Assembly (NCBI GenBank): GCA_016735415.1
Contig: JAERRP010000372.1
Location: 1 to 6,816, forward strand
Reading direction: 5' to 3'
Source of the DNA: Desulfobacterales bacterium
GTDB lineage: Bacteria > Desulfobacterota > Desulfobacteria > Desulfobacterales > UBA5852
Length of the DNA: 6,816 nucleotides
Shown: positions 1 through 5,625 of the stretch, piece after piece
How positions within the stretch are numbered: the stretch's first letter is position 1
Layout of the letters: each line of letters opens with the position of its first letter
Made by a program: the position numbers and the translations under genes
Notes under the pieces: model-generated
What the model saw: the letters and a program-made list of their open reading frames with translations, nothing else
Databases searched by the model: none
What the model was told of the DNA's origin: nothing

Positions 1-1383
1 ACGATCGAGGACAGCGGCGGCAAAGTTACCTTTGCCGGCAAGGAACCCGTGCGCAAGACCGTGATGAAGGCCGGAGCGGCCCCTGCCATCATCCTGGCCG
101 CCAATGCGGTGGCCGAATACTCGATCTGGAAGGAGCGGACCGGCGAGGGCCAGGACATCCACGTAGACCTCCGCAAGGCCTGGATCGAGCAGAGCCCATG
201 GCAGGAGGACGCGCTCCCCTACACGGTCGTGAACGGCGCCCACAAGATGTTCAATTTTGGCGTATACGTTGTCTTGAACCCTCAGTGTCCGACCCGGGAC
301 GGGCGTTGGATGATCATGTGCCCGCTGTACCCGTCGCAGGAAAGAAAGATCCTGAGACTGCTGAATTGCGGACCCGACGAATCGCAGCTCCGCGCGGCCA
401 TCATCAAGCGTGACGCACTGGAGATGGAGGCGGCCGCAGAGGCACTGCAGGTGCCTTTCCAGATGGTTCGCACCCGGGAGGAGTGGGAAGCTTCGGAGCA
501 GGGGCAGATCAGTGCGCAGACCCCATTGATCTCGATCGAGAAGATCGGGGAGAGCGACCCGATTCCTCTACCGCAGGGCGAGCGAGTGCTATCGGGTCTG
601 AGAGTGCTGTCCTTCGTTCATGCCGTCGCCGGCCCGGCCTGTCCGCGGACGCTGGCAGGTCAGGGGGCAGACTGCCTGAACCTCAATATGCCGGATTGGA
701 TAGAGTACGGGAACTTCTTCTACCAGGCGGATGTGGGAATTCGGCAGGCCAATCTCGACGCGCGAAAGCCCGAAAACCGCAAGCAGGTCTACTCGCTGAT
801 CAAGGACGCCGACGTCTTCGTCGAAAACCTGCGCCCCGGTGTCGCGGACACCGAAGGGTACTCGGCGCAGGCTCTCGCGGAGCGAAAGCCGGGCATCATC
901 GCCGTCAGCGTCAAGCTGAACACACACCGAGGTCCCTGGTCGCATTGGCCTGGTTTCGACATCAACGCTCACGGGATCACGGGCCTGGCCACGGCCGAGG
1001 GGACTCCGGACCAACCACTGCCGCCTCAGCAGGTCATGGAGATTTGCGACATCATGACCGGGTATCTGGGCGCGATCGGAGTCAAGGCCGCACTGCTCCG
1101 GCGCGCCAAAGAAGGCGGCAGCTACCGCGTTGACGTCTCCCTTGCCCAGTGTTGCAGCTTCATCATGAGTCTGGGGTTGAACGACAAAGAGGTGTTCGAA
1201 GATCTGGAGAACCTCGGCGAGGAACACCAGATCATGAAGCCCAACCTGATCACGGGAATGACCGCGTACGGGGAATTCACGAAGGCCGGATCCCAGGTCG
1301 AGATGTCGAAGACCCCGCAGTGGTGGGCCGACCCGTTGCTATATGTTCCCGGCTCCTGCAAACCGGAATGGGTAACTGCTTAA
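1..1383 (+). CDS. CaiB/BaiF family (family III) CoA transferase, tandem-half type, 5' partial
   Basis: Family III CoA transferases move CoA between carboxylic acids through an aspartyl-CoA intermediate in the cytoplasm; the substrate cannot be told here. The frame is open from base 1, so the true start is probably upstream. The first possible start inside is GTG at 49, but sequence before it (codons 1-16) reads as normal protein. Numbering codons from base 1 (460 in all), the C-terminal half starts near codon 196 with LSGLRVLSF, followed by NLDARKPENR (251-260), VENLRPGV (274-281) and PGFDINAHGITG. The likely catalytic Asp is codon 350 in ICDIMTGYLGA. The protein ends in the family-like TPQWW and SCKPEW, so the C-terminus is complete. 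The N-terminal half (codons 21-65, AIWKERTG-like SIWKERTGEGQDIHVD) resembles the region just after the catalytic Asp, which suggests two related halves. Only the second half shows the full set of motifs. The gene is GC-rich (37 of the first 60 bases are G or C). The family call is firm; the reaction is unknown. Confidence 0.88.
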   Translation, partial: TIEDSGGKVTFAGKEPVRKTVMKAGAAPAIILAANAVAEYSIWKERTGEGQDIHVDLRKAWIEQSPWQEDALPYTVVNGAHKMFNFGVYVVLNPQCPTRDGRWMIMCPLYPSQERKILRLLNCGPDESQLRAAIIKRDALEMEAAAEALQVPFQMVRTREEWEASEQGQISAQTPLISIEKIGESDPIPLPQGERVLSGLRVLSFVHAVAGPACPRTLAGQGADCLNLNMPDWIEYGNFFYQADVGIRQANLDARKPENRKQVYSLIKDADVFVENLRPGVADTEGYSAQALAERKPGIIAVSVKLNTHRGPWSHWPGFDINAHGITGLATAEGTPDQPLPPQQVMEICDIMTGYLGAIGVKAALLRRAKEGGSYRVDVSLAQCCSFIMSLGLNDKEVFEDLENLGEEHQIMKPNLITGMTAYGEFTKAGSQVEMSKTPQWWADPLLYVPGSCKPEWVTA

Positions 1384-1398
1384 TTAAAAGTATAAAAA

Positions 1399-1403
1399 AA
1401 AGG
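1399..1403 (+). promoter_or_regulatory. Shine-Dalgarno for the porin gene
   Basis: AAAGG lies at the end of an A-run (1394-1401) and is 8 nt upstream of the ATG at 1412. It supports that start over the later in-frame ATG at 1442, which has no purine-rich site before it. Confidence 0.5.
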
Positions 1404-1411
1404 TCTCAATC

Positions 1412-2848
1412 ATGAAAACTAAAATAGTTATACAAATCAACATGCTGAAAAGATTTGCCCTCGGTCTGGCCCTCGCCATTTGCATCAGCGGTTTCTGCAA
1501 TCAGGCGATCGCAGGAGACGAACCGGCACAGGCCACGGATGCAGCGAAAGCGGTAGAACCCGCGAAAAAAGAAAAGGGGAAGCTATCGCTAACCAAGGTT
1601 GCACCCGAAAAGACCCCCGTCTCCGACTATAGCGGGGATTTCCTTAACCGCAGCACGTTGACAGGCGACTGGTGGGGCAGTCGGACAAACCTCTATGAGC
1701 ATGGAATCATCTTTGACGCGGCGCTGACACAGGTATTCCAGGGCGTCACTTCCGGCGGTAAGGATACCGACGACACCGTTTACACCGGCCTGCTGGACGC
1801 CGGGCTCAACATCGATACGGGCAAATTGAATTGGTGGTCGGGTGGTCTCTTCACCTTTAACCTTCAAAGCGGCTTCGCGAGTGGCTTTCCGCTGGAGTCC
1901 GGCAACGTCTCACCGACCAACTTCACTGAGATCTACCCGACAGGCGATAAGCCCCAGACCGTCCTGATGGAGTACTACTGGACCCAGGCGCTCTCCAAGG
2001 AGTTTGGGGTGGTCGTGGGCCGTGTCAACGCTGTGAATTTCCTGGATAGGAACCGGTTCGCCAACGATCCCCGCAACCAGTTCATGAACCTGTCCATGGG
2101 TAACGATCCGCTCTTCGGCGCGTTCATCAGCTTCTCGACCTACGGGGTGCTTGCCTCCTGGCAAATCACCGATAACTTCTCCATCAACCCGGCGGTCTTC
2201 GACCCCAATACCCAGCCCGGCAATTACTTCAAAGATCTGTTTAAGGACATCGGTCTCGCCGCCGAAGCAGACCTCACCTGGAAGGCCGCCGAAGCGCTTG
2301 ACGGAACGCTTCGAGTTACAGGCATCTATGTGAGCAAGGATGCCACCGCGTTAGACAACCCCCGGTTGCCCGTCGATAAAATCTTGGGATATCAACCCGA
2401 AACCTACTCGGGCAACTGGATAATCCATCTCAATGCTGAGCAGTATCTCTGGAAACCGTCCTCCTCTTCCAGCAAAAAAAATAACGTCCAGACCGCCTCC
2501 TTTGAATTCCAGGAGCGGGGTGTCGGTCTGTTCGGACGGTTCGGGTACACGCCGGAAGACCGCAATGCATGGAACATTTATGCCAGCGGCGGCGTCGGCG
2601 GACGGGGGATCATTCCGGGGCGGCCATATGACCGCATGGGAATCGGCGCCTACTGGCTGAAGCAGTCCAGCGACCTGGACAATCAGCCCGGAGATCTTCT
2701 CGAGGATGAGTTGGGTATGGAAGCATTCTACAACCTCGCGCTGACACCTTGGGCTCAACTGTCGTTTGACTTTCAGTGGATCAACTCGGGTGTGACGGGT
2801 GTCTCCAACCCTGTCGTACTCGGTGCGCGGCTCTTCACGCAGTTCTAA
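1412..2848 (+). CDS. OprB-family carbohydrate-selective outer-membrane porin
   Basis: Predicted outer-membrane beta-barrel of the OprB family, which lets sugars and similar small polar solutes diffuse into the periplasm. The 478-residue length suits the family. Residues 11-34 form a signal peptide (basic MLKRF, hydrophobic core, AIA before G35). An Ala/Lys/Glu-rich linker follows to about 70. The barrel begins with LTGDWWGSRTNLYEHGI (83-99), the typical OprB opening, followed by alternating aromatic/polar strands. The chain ends in Gln-Phe, the C-terminal aromatic signature used by the BAM machinery. A Ser/Lys-rich patch (PSSSSSKKNN) is probably a surface loop. ATG 1412 gives a 10-residue extension before a more conventional signal peptide starting at ATG 1442; the ribosome site favours 1412. 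It follows the CoA transferase by 28 AT-rich bases, so co-transcription is possible but functionally unsupported. The solute is unknown. Confidence 0.88.
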   Translation: MKTKIVIQINMLKRFALGLALAICISGFCNQAIAGDEPAQATDAAKAVEPAKKEKGKLSLTKVAPEKTPVSDYSGDFLNRSTLTGDWWGSRTNLYEHGIIFDAALTQVFQGVTSGGKDTDDTVYTGLLDAGLNIDTGKLNWWSGGLFTFNLQSGFASGFPLESGNVSPTNFTEIYPTGDKPQTVLMEYYWTQALSKEFGVVVGRVNAVNFLDRNRFANDPRNQFMNLSMGNDPLFGAFISFSTYGVLASWQITDNFSINPAVFDPNTQPGNYFKDLFKDIGLAAEADLTWKAAEALDGTLRVTGIYVSKDATALDNPRLPVDKILGYQPETYSGNWIIHLNAEQYLWKPSSSSSKKNNVQTASFEFQERGVGLFGRFGYTPEDRNAWNIYASGGVGGRGIIPGRPYDRMGIGAYWLKQSSDLDNQPGDLLEDELGMEAFYNLALTPWAQLSFDFQWINSGVTGVSNPVVLGARLFTQF

Positions 2849-2870
2849 AAAGTGTAGCTGAACTGTATTG

Positions 2871-2905
2871 TTAACCTCAAATCAAATTATTAACCTCAAA
2901 CCAAA
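2871..2905 (+). repeat. Imperfect direct repeat in the leader of the small exported protein gene
   Basis: Two 16-nt copies, TTAACCTCAAATCAAA (2871-2886) and TTAACCTCAAACCAAA (2890-2905), differ at one base and start 19 nt apart. They fill the space between the porin stop and the ribosome site. They could be a slipped-strand duplication or tandem binding sites for a regulator; the sequence does not decide. Confidence 0.75.
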
Positions 2906-2906
2906 C

Positions 2907-2913
2907 AAAGGAG
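2907..2913 (+). promoter_or_regulatory. Shine-Dalgarno AAAGGAG that decides between stuttered starts
   Basis: AAAGGAG ends only 3 nt before ATG 2917, but 9 nt before the next in-frame ATG at 2923 and 15 nt before the one at 2929. Spacing therefore favours 2923 as the main start. The three ATGs arise from a tandem ATGAAA repeat. Confidence 0.65.
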
Positions 2914-2916
2914 AAA

Positions 2917-3372
2917 ATGAAAATGAAAATGAAAATTGAAAGTAGAAAAGTCCTAACCGTATTTGTCTTTTTAACCTGTGTATGCTTTTCGTTTGCGACA
3001 TTGGCGAGTGCTGAAGAACCTTCAGCCACCGTAACCATCGAATCCACTTCCGTTGCCATTGGTGTCGGCGTCGAGTGGGGTCACGGCACACTGAAATTTC
3101 AGGGCAAAGAATATAAATTCAGTGTCAATGGTCTTTCGGTGATCGATCTCGGTGTTGCCAGCATATCGGCGACAGGCAATGTCTATAAGCTCAAAAAGCT
3201 CTCCGATTTCTCAGGCACATATACCGCTGCCGGAGCCGGCATTGCCATCGGCGGCGGGGCGGGCGCTTCAACCATGGTAAACCAAAACGACGTGGTCATG
3301 AATCTGACGTCTACCAAAGCGGGGGTCAAATTCAAACTTGCGCCGGAAGGCCTTAAGATAGAGTTGAAATAA
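2917..3372 (+). CDS. Small exported protein of unknown function
   Basis: A 151-residue protein that I cannot name. It has a clear signal peptide: a basic start (MKMKMKIESRK), a hydrophobic core (about 12-28) and a probable cleavage ASA|EEP after residue 32, leaving about 119 residues in the periplasm or outside. The mature part looks beta-rich: GVGVEWGHGTLKFQGKEYKF (50-69), NGLSVIDLGV (71-80), SATGNVYKLKKLSDFSGTY (84-102), then a Gly/Ala-rich stretch AAGAGIAIGGGAGAS (104-118) and a hydrophobic/charged C-terminus ending in Lys. The pattern recalls small conserved hypothetical secreted proteins of Proteobacteria, but this is memory of pattern, not a match. No Cys in the mature part, no lipobox, no visible catalytic motif. 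The Gly-rich stretch could be a membrane-inserting or glycine-zipper segment, or simply a tight beta turn region. The most likely start is 2923 (see the ribosome site). It lies 68 nt after the porin and 213 nt before the lipid transporter. Confidence 0.85.
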   Translation: MKMKMKIESRKVLTVFVFLTCVCFSFATLASAEEPSATVTIESTSVAIGVGVEWGHGTLKFQGKEYKFSVNGLSVIDLGVASISATGNVYKLKKLSDFSGTYTAAGAGIAIGGGAGASTMVNQNDVVMNLTSTKAGVKFKLAPEGLKIELK

Positions 3373-3399
3373 TTGATTACCCCGAGCGTTGTCTCCTCC

Positions 3400-3457
3400 C
3401 ATGCGGATTCCAGCGATTTCGCCGTGATGCCTCTCGGCGGCTTCGCGGGTCCGCATG
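3400..3457. repeat. Long imperfect inverted repeat / stem-loop in the gap before mlaE
   Basis: Perfect 8-nt arms CATGCGGA (3400-3407) and TCCGCATG (3450-3457) enclose a second stem: GCGA (3413-3416) with TCGC (3443-3446), a 3x3 internal loop, then CGCCG (3420-3424) with CGGCG (3435-3439) around a 10-nt loop. No T-run follows, so it is not a classical intrinsic terminator. It could be a REP-like element, a structured leader RNA or a processing site. The rest of the 3373-3585 gap shows no gene I can support. Confidence 0.6.
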
Positions 3458-3585
3458 CCACACAAAATGGGGTGTTGCACAGTCGCCATGGAATGCAGTT
3501 GCCCCTTTTGGACGTGGAGAGCCTGGTTGGTAAAGGATGATCGTATTTTCTCTAAAAAACGAATCTCTATTTCCCGGTTTTAGCC

Positions 3586-4716
3586 ATGAGTGAAGCAGCC
3601 GTTGATTTCAGTCTATTGAACAAAGAGGTCCTCTCTGTCCATTTGAATGGAAAATGGCAGATAGACCAGGATGTACCTTCTAAGGAAGAGATGGCGGATC
3701 AACTCCATCAGCATCCCGCGGTGAAGCACATTGTATTTGATTCAACCGCCCTGAACGCATGGGACAGCAGCCTTCTGATTTTTCTTTTTGACCTGACAAA
3801 AGTGGCCCGAAAGAAGGAAATTGAGGTTAAGAAGGATGGCTTGCCCGGAGGCGTACGGCAGTTGATCGATCTTGCCACCGCAGTGCCCAAAAAAGAGGAC
3901 GCGAGCAAATCCGTCAGCCGTGACGGGTTTTTTGCACGGGTTGGATCGGATATGGTCGATTTTGCAAAATCCGCCGGAGATCTCGTCACATTTATCGGCG
4001 CCGCTTTTGAGGCTTTTGTGCGAATGGTCACGGGCCGTGCACGCTTTAGAGCCTCTGATCTCGGGCTTTTTCTGCAGCAAACAGGGGCCGAGGCCGTGCC
4101 GATTGTTTCCCTGATCAGTTTTTTGATCGGTTTGATCCTGGCGTTTGTGGGGGTCCTGGAACTGGCCCTGTTCGGGGCCGAGGTTTATGTGGCCGATCTG
4201 GTGGGGATCGCCATGGTCCGGGAAATGGGGGCCATCATGACCGGCATTATCATGGCCGGCCGTACCGGGGCTTCCTATGCCGCCCAGTTGGGAACCATGC
4301 AGGTCAATGAGGAGATTGATGCCCTTGAAACCCTGGCCATTCCCCCTATGGAATTCCTGGTACTTCCCCGTATGGTGGCATTGACCCTGATGATGCCTTT
4401 TCTGGTCCTGTACTCCGGCCTCATGGGGATTCTGGGCGGCGCGCTGGTGGCGGTGGGGCTGTACAATATCAATATCATCGTTTATTTGGACCGGACCAAA
4501 GCCGCCATCGGGCTCAATGATCTGTTTATCGGCCTGTTCATGGGGGTTGTTTTCGGCATCCTGGTGGCCCTGTCGGGCTGTCTCCGCGGTATCCAGTGTG
4601 GACGCAGCGCCTCCGCGGTGGGCGATGCGGCCACATCAGCCGTAGTGACCGGCATTGTGGCCATCATTATCGCCACCGCGGTGATTACGGTCATTTGCAG
4701 TATCCTGGGAATTTGA
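3586..4716 (+). CDS. mlaE: MlaE-family ABC permease with N-terminal STAS domain
   Basis: Inner-membrane permease of an MCE-type lipid transporter, which moves phospholipids or other lipids between the inner membrane and the periplasmic MCE ring. Residues about 8-100 form an STAS domain of the MlaB type, including FDSTALNAWDSSLLIFL (51-67) at the site where STAS proteins carry their key Ser/Thr. A short linker leads to the MlaE domain (about 130-375), with several hydrophobic helices (around 170-195, 213-226, 258-295, 312-332, 350-375). The hallmark stretch REMGAIMTGIIMAGRTGASY (212-231) and the later EIDALETL (243-250) are diagnostic of MlaE. The length of 376 fits STAS-MlaE fusions; E. coli MlaE lacks the STAS part and uses separate MlaB. 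ATG 3586 has no clear Shine-Dalgarno, but an in-frame stop at 3553-3555 and no other start between them make it the best choice. It is the first gene of the operon; mlaF follows 9 nt after the stop. Confidence 0.93.
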   Translation: MSEAAVDFSLLNKEVLSVHLNGKWQIDQDVPSKEEMADQLHQHPAVKHIVFDSTALNAWDSSLLIFLFDLTKVARKKEIEVKKDGLPGGVRQLIDLATAVPKKEDASKSVSRDGFFARVGSDMVDFAKSAGDLVTFIGAAFEAFVRMVTGRARFRASDLGLFLQQTGAEAVPIVSLISFLIGLILAFVGVLELALFGAEVYVADLVGIAMVREMGAIMTGIIMAGRTGASYAAQLGTMQVNEEIDALETLAIPPMEFLVLPRMVALTLMMPFLVLYSGLMGILGGALVAVGLYNINIIVYLDRTKAAIGLNDLFIGLFMGVVFGILVALSGCLRGIQCGRSASAVGDAATSAVVTGIVAIIIATAVITVICSILGI

Positions 4717-4725
4717 CGTCGGAAT

Positions 4726-5520
4726 ATGGAAATTATGAAAAAAAAGAAACCCTACATCTCGGTTGTGGATCTCACCATGGCGTACGGCGATTTTGTGGTA
4801 ATGCGGGATCTGAATTTTACCATAAACCATGGGGATATCTTTATCATCATGGGAGGGAGCGGCTGCGGGAAAAGCACGCTTATGAGGCATATGATCGGTC
4901 TCAAATCCCCGGCCAAGGGAGAAATCCTCTATGGTGACTTCAATTTCTGGAAAGCGCAACCGGCTGAACGTCAGCAAATGATGCGAAATGTGGGCGTCCT
5001 CTACCAGAGCGGCGCCCTGTGGAGTTCCATGACCCTCGCTGAAAATATTGCGCTTCCGCTGGAGCAGTATACAAAGTTGAGCAAGGGTAAAATCAGGGAG
5101 CAGATTTCCCTGAAACTGGCGCTGGTGGGGCTTTCCGGGTTCGAGGATTTCTACCCATCGGAGATCAGCGGCGGCATGTGCAAGCGGGCCGGCCTGGCAC
5201 GGGCCATGGCCCTGGATCCGGAAATGCTTTTTTTTGACGAGCCCTCAGCCGGCCTGGACCCGATAAGCGCCAAACGGCTCGACGACTTGATCCTGCAGCT
5301 TCGGGACAGTCTCGATGCCACAATCGTGATCGTGACCCACGAACTGCCCAGCATCTTTGCCATTGGAAATAACTCGGTCTTTCTCGATCCTGACAGCCGC
5401 ACCATGATCGCTTCCGGCGATCCTAACAAGTTGCTGGCGGAAGACCATGATCCGAGGATTCAGACGTTTTTGAGGCGGGGAGAAACAGAAGGTGATGCCG
5501 GACAGAATTCAGGGGTATAA
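4726..5520 (+). CDS. mlaF: MlaF-family ABC transporter ATPase
   Basis: Cytoplasmic ATPase that drives the MlaE permease. All ABC motifs are present and look active: Walker A GGSGCGKST (43-51), Q-loop Gln94 in YQSGALW, signature ISGGM (147-151, the SGGM form usual in MlaF rather than LSGGQ), Walker B MLFFDE (167-172) with Glu172, D-loop SAGLD (174-178) and switch His205 in VTHE. The length of 264 is normal for the family. The C-terminal tail (about 250-264) is short and polar. Two starts are possible: ATG 4726, with GGA only 2 nt upstream, and in-frame ATG 4735, which has GGAA (4721-4724) at a better 10-nt spacing and gives MKKKKPYISVVDL. The second is likely the true start. It lies 9 nt after mlaE, so the two are almost certainly co-translated, and 105 nt before mlaD. 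Confidence 0.95.
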   Translation: MEIMKKKKPYISVVDLTMAYGDFVVMRDLNFTINHGDIFIIMGGSGCGKSTLMRHMIGLKSPAKGEILYGDFNFWKAQPAERQQMMRNVGVLYQSGALWSSMTLAENIALPLEQYTKLSKGKIREQISLKLALVGLSGFEDFYPSEISGGMCKRAGLARAMALDPEMLFFDEPSAGLDPISAKRLDDLILQLRDSLDATIVIVTHELPSIFAIGNNSVFLDPDSRTMIASGDPNKLLAEDHDPRIQTFLRRGETEGDAGQNSGV

Positions 5521-5539
5521 TGAGATAAATTTATCTCAT
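5520..5539. promoter_or_regulatory. 20-bp perfect palindrome at the end of mlaF
   Basis: TGAGATAAATTTATCTCA (5521-5538) is a perfect dyad, and the flanking A5520 and T5539 extend it to 20 bp. It starts on the last base of the mlaF stop codon. It is AT-rich and without a loop, which suits a dimeric regulator operator on DNA better than a terminator hairpin; no T-run follows. Regulator unknown. Confidence 0.6.
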
Positions 5540-5541
5540 AA

Positions 5542-5580
5542 TCTTCGCGCCTTTTGCGCCTTTTGCGCCTTTGCGCGAGA
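5542..5580 (+). repeat. GCGCCTTTT short tandem repeat bounded by complementary ends
   Basis: Units GCGCCTTTT (5547-5555), GCGCCTTTT (5556-5564), GCGCCTTT (5565-5572) and a final GCGCG (5573-5577). The outer ends TCTTCGCGC (5542-5550) and GCGCGAGA (5573-5580) can pair with one bulged T, leaving a 22-nt loop. It resembles dispersed GCAAAGGCGCAAAG-like repeats found between genes in many Gram-negative genomes; this comparison is from memory. Confidence 0.75.
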
Positions 5581-5590
5581 CATTTTCGGT

Positions 5591-5605
5591 CCCGGTTTAT
5601 CCGGG
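5591..5605 (+). repeat. Small hairpin upstream of the mlaD ribosome site
   Basis: CCCGG (5591-5595) and CCGGG (5601-5605) form a 5-bp GC stem around a 5-nt loop TTTAT. It ends 3 nt before the G-run that carries the mlaD Shine-Dalgarno, so it could limit or protect the mlaD start. Confidence 0.45.
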
Positions 5606-5608
5606 TCA

Positions 5609-5616
5609 GGGGGGGG
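5609..5616 (+). promoter_or_regulatory. mlaD: Shine-Dalgarno within an eight-G run for mlaD
   Basis: Eight consecutive G (5609-5616), preceded by CA and followed by TGAAAACAG, lie 9 nt before ATG 5626. The run provides the purine-rich ribosome site. Homopolymers of this length are prone to slippage and also to sequencing error, but lie outside the coding frame here. Confidence 0.6.
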
Positions 5617-5625
5617 TGAAAACAG

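Noticed and set aside
589..1227. Long open frame on the minus strand across the CoA transferase
   Set aside because: It mirrors the GC-rich coding frame of the + strand gene, has no recognisable domain and no ribosome site.
1391..1396. TATAAA as a -10 box for the porin
   Set aside because: No acceptable -35 box 16-18 nt upstream, and it would leave almost no leader before the ribosome site.
2351..2758. 135-codon minus-strand open frame within the porin
   Set aside because: It lies entirely inside the porin gene, and the translation shows no domain.
3183..3489. Two minus-strand open frames over the exported protein end and the stem-loop
   Set aside because: No recognisable domain or ribosome site; they are best explained by the antisense of the exported gene and the inverted repeat.
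3527..3556. Promoter-like TTGGTA, 18 nt, TCTAAA before mlaE
   Set aside because: Both boxes match the sigma-70 consensus weakly; such a pair is common by chance in AT-rich sequence.
3537..3593. Possible 18-codon leader peptide (MIVFSLKN...) overlapping the start of mlaE
   Set aside because: TAAAGG touches the ATG with no spacing, so it is not a usable ribosome site, and the peptide has no regulatory codon pattern.
5520..5539. Intrinsic terminator after mlaF
   Set aside because: The palindrome is AT-rich, has no loop and no T-run follows; the downstream genes belong to the same functional unit.
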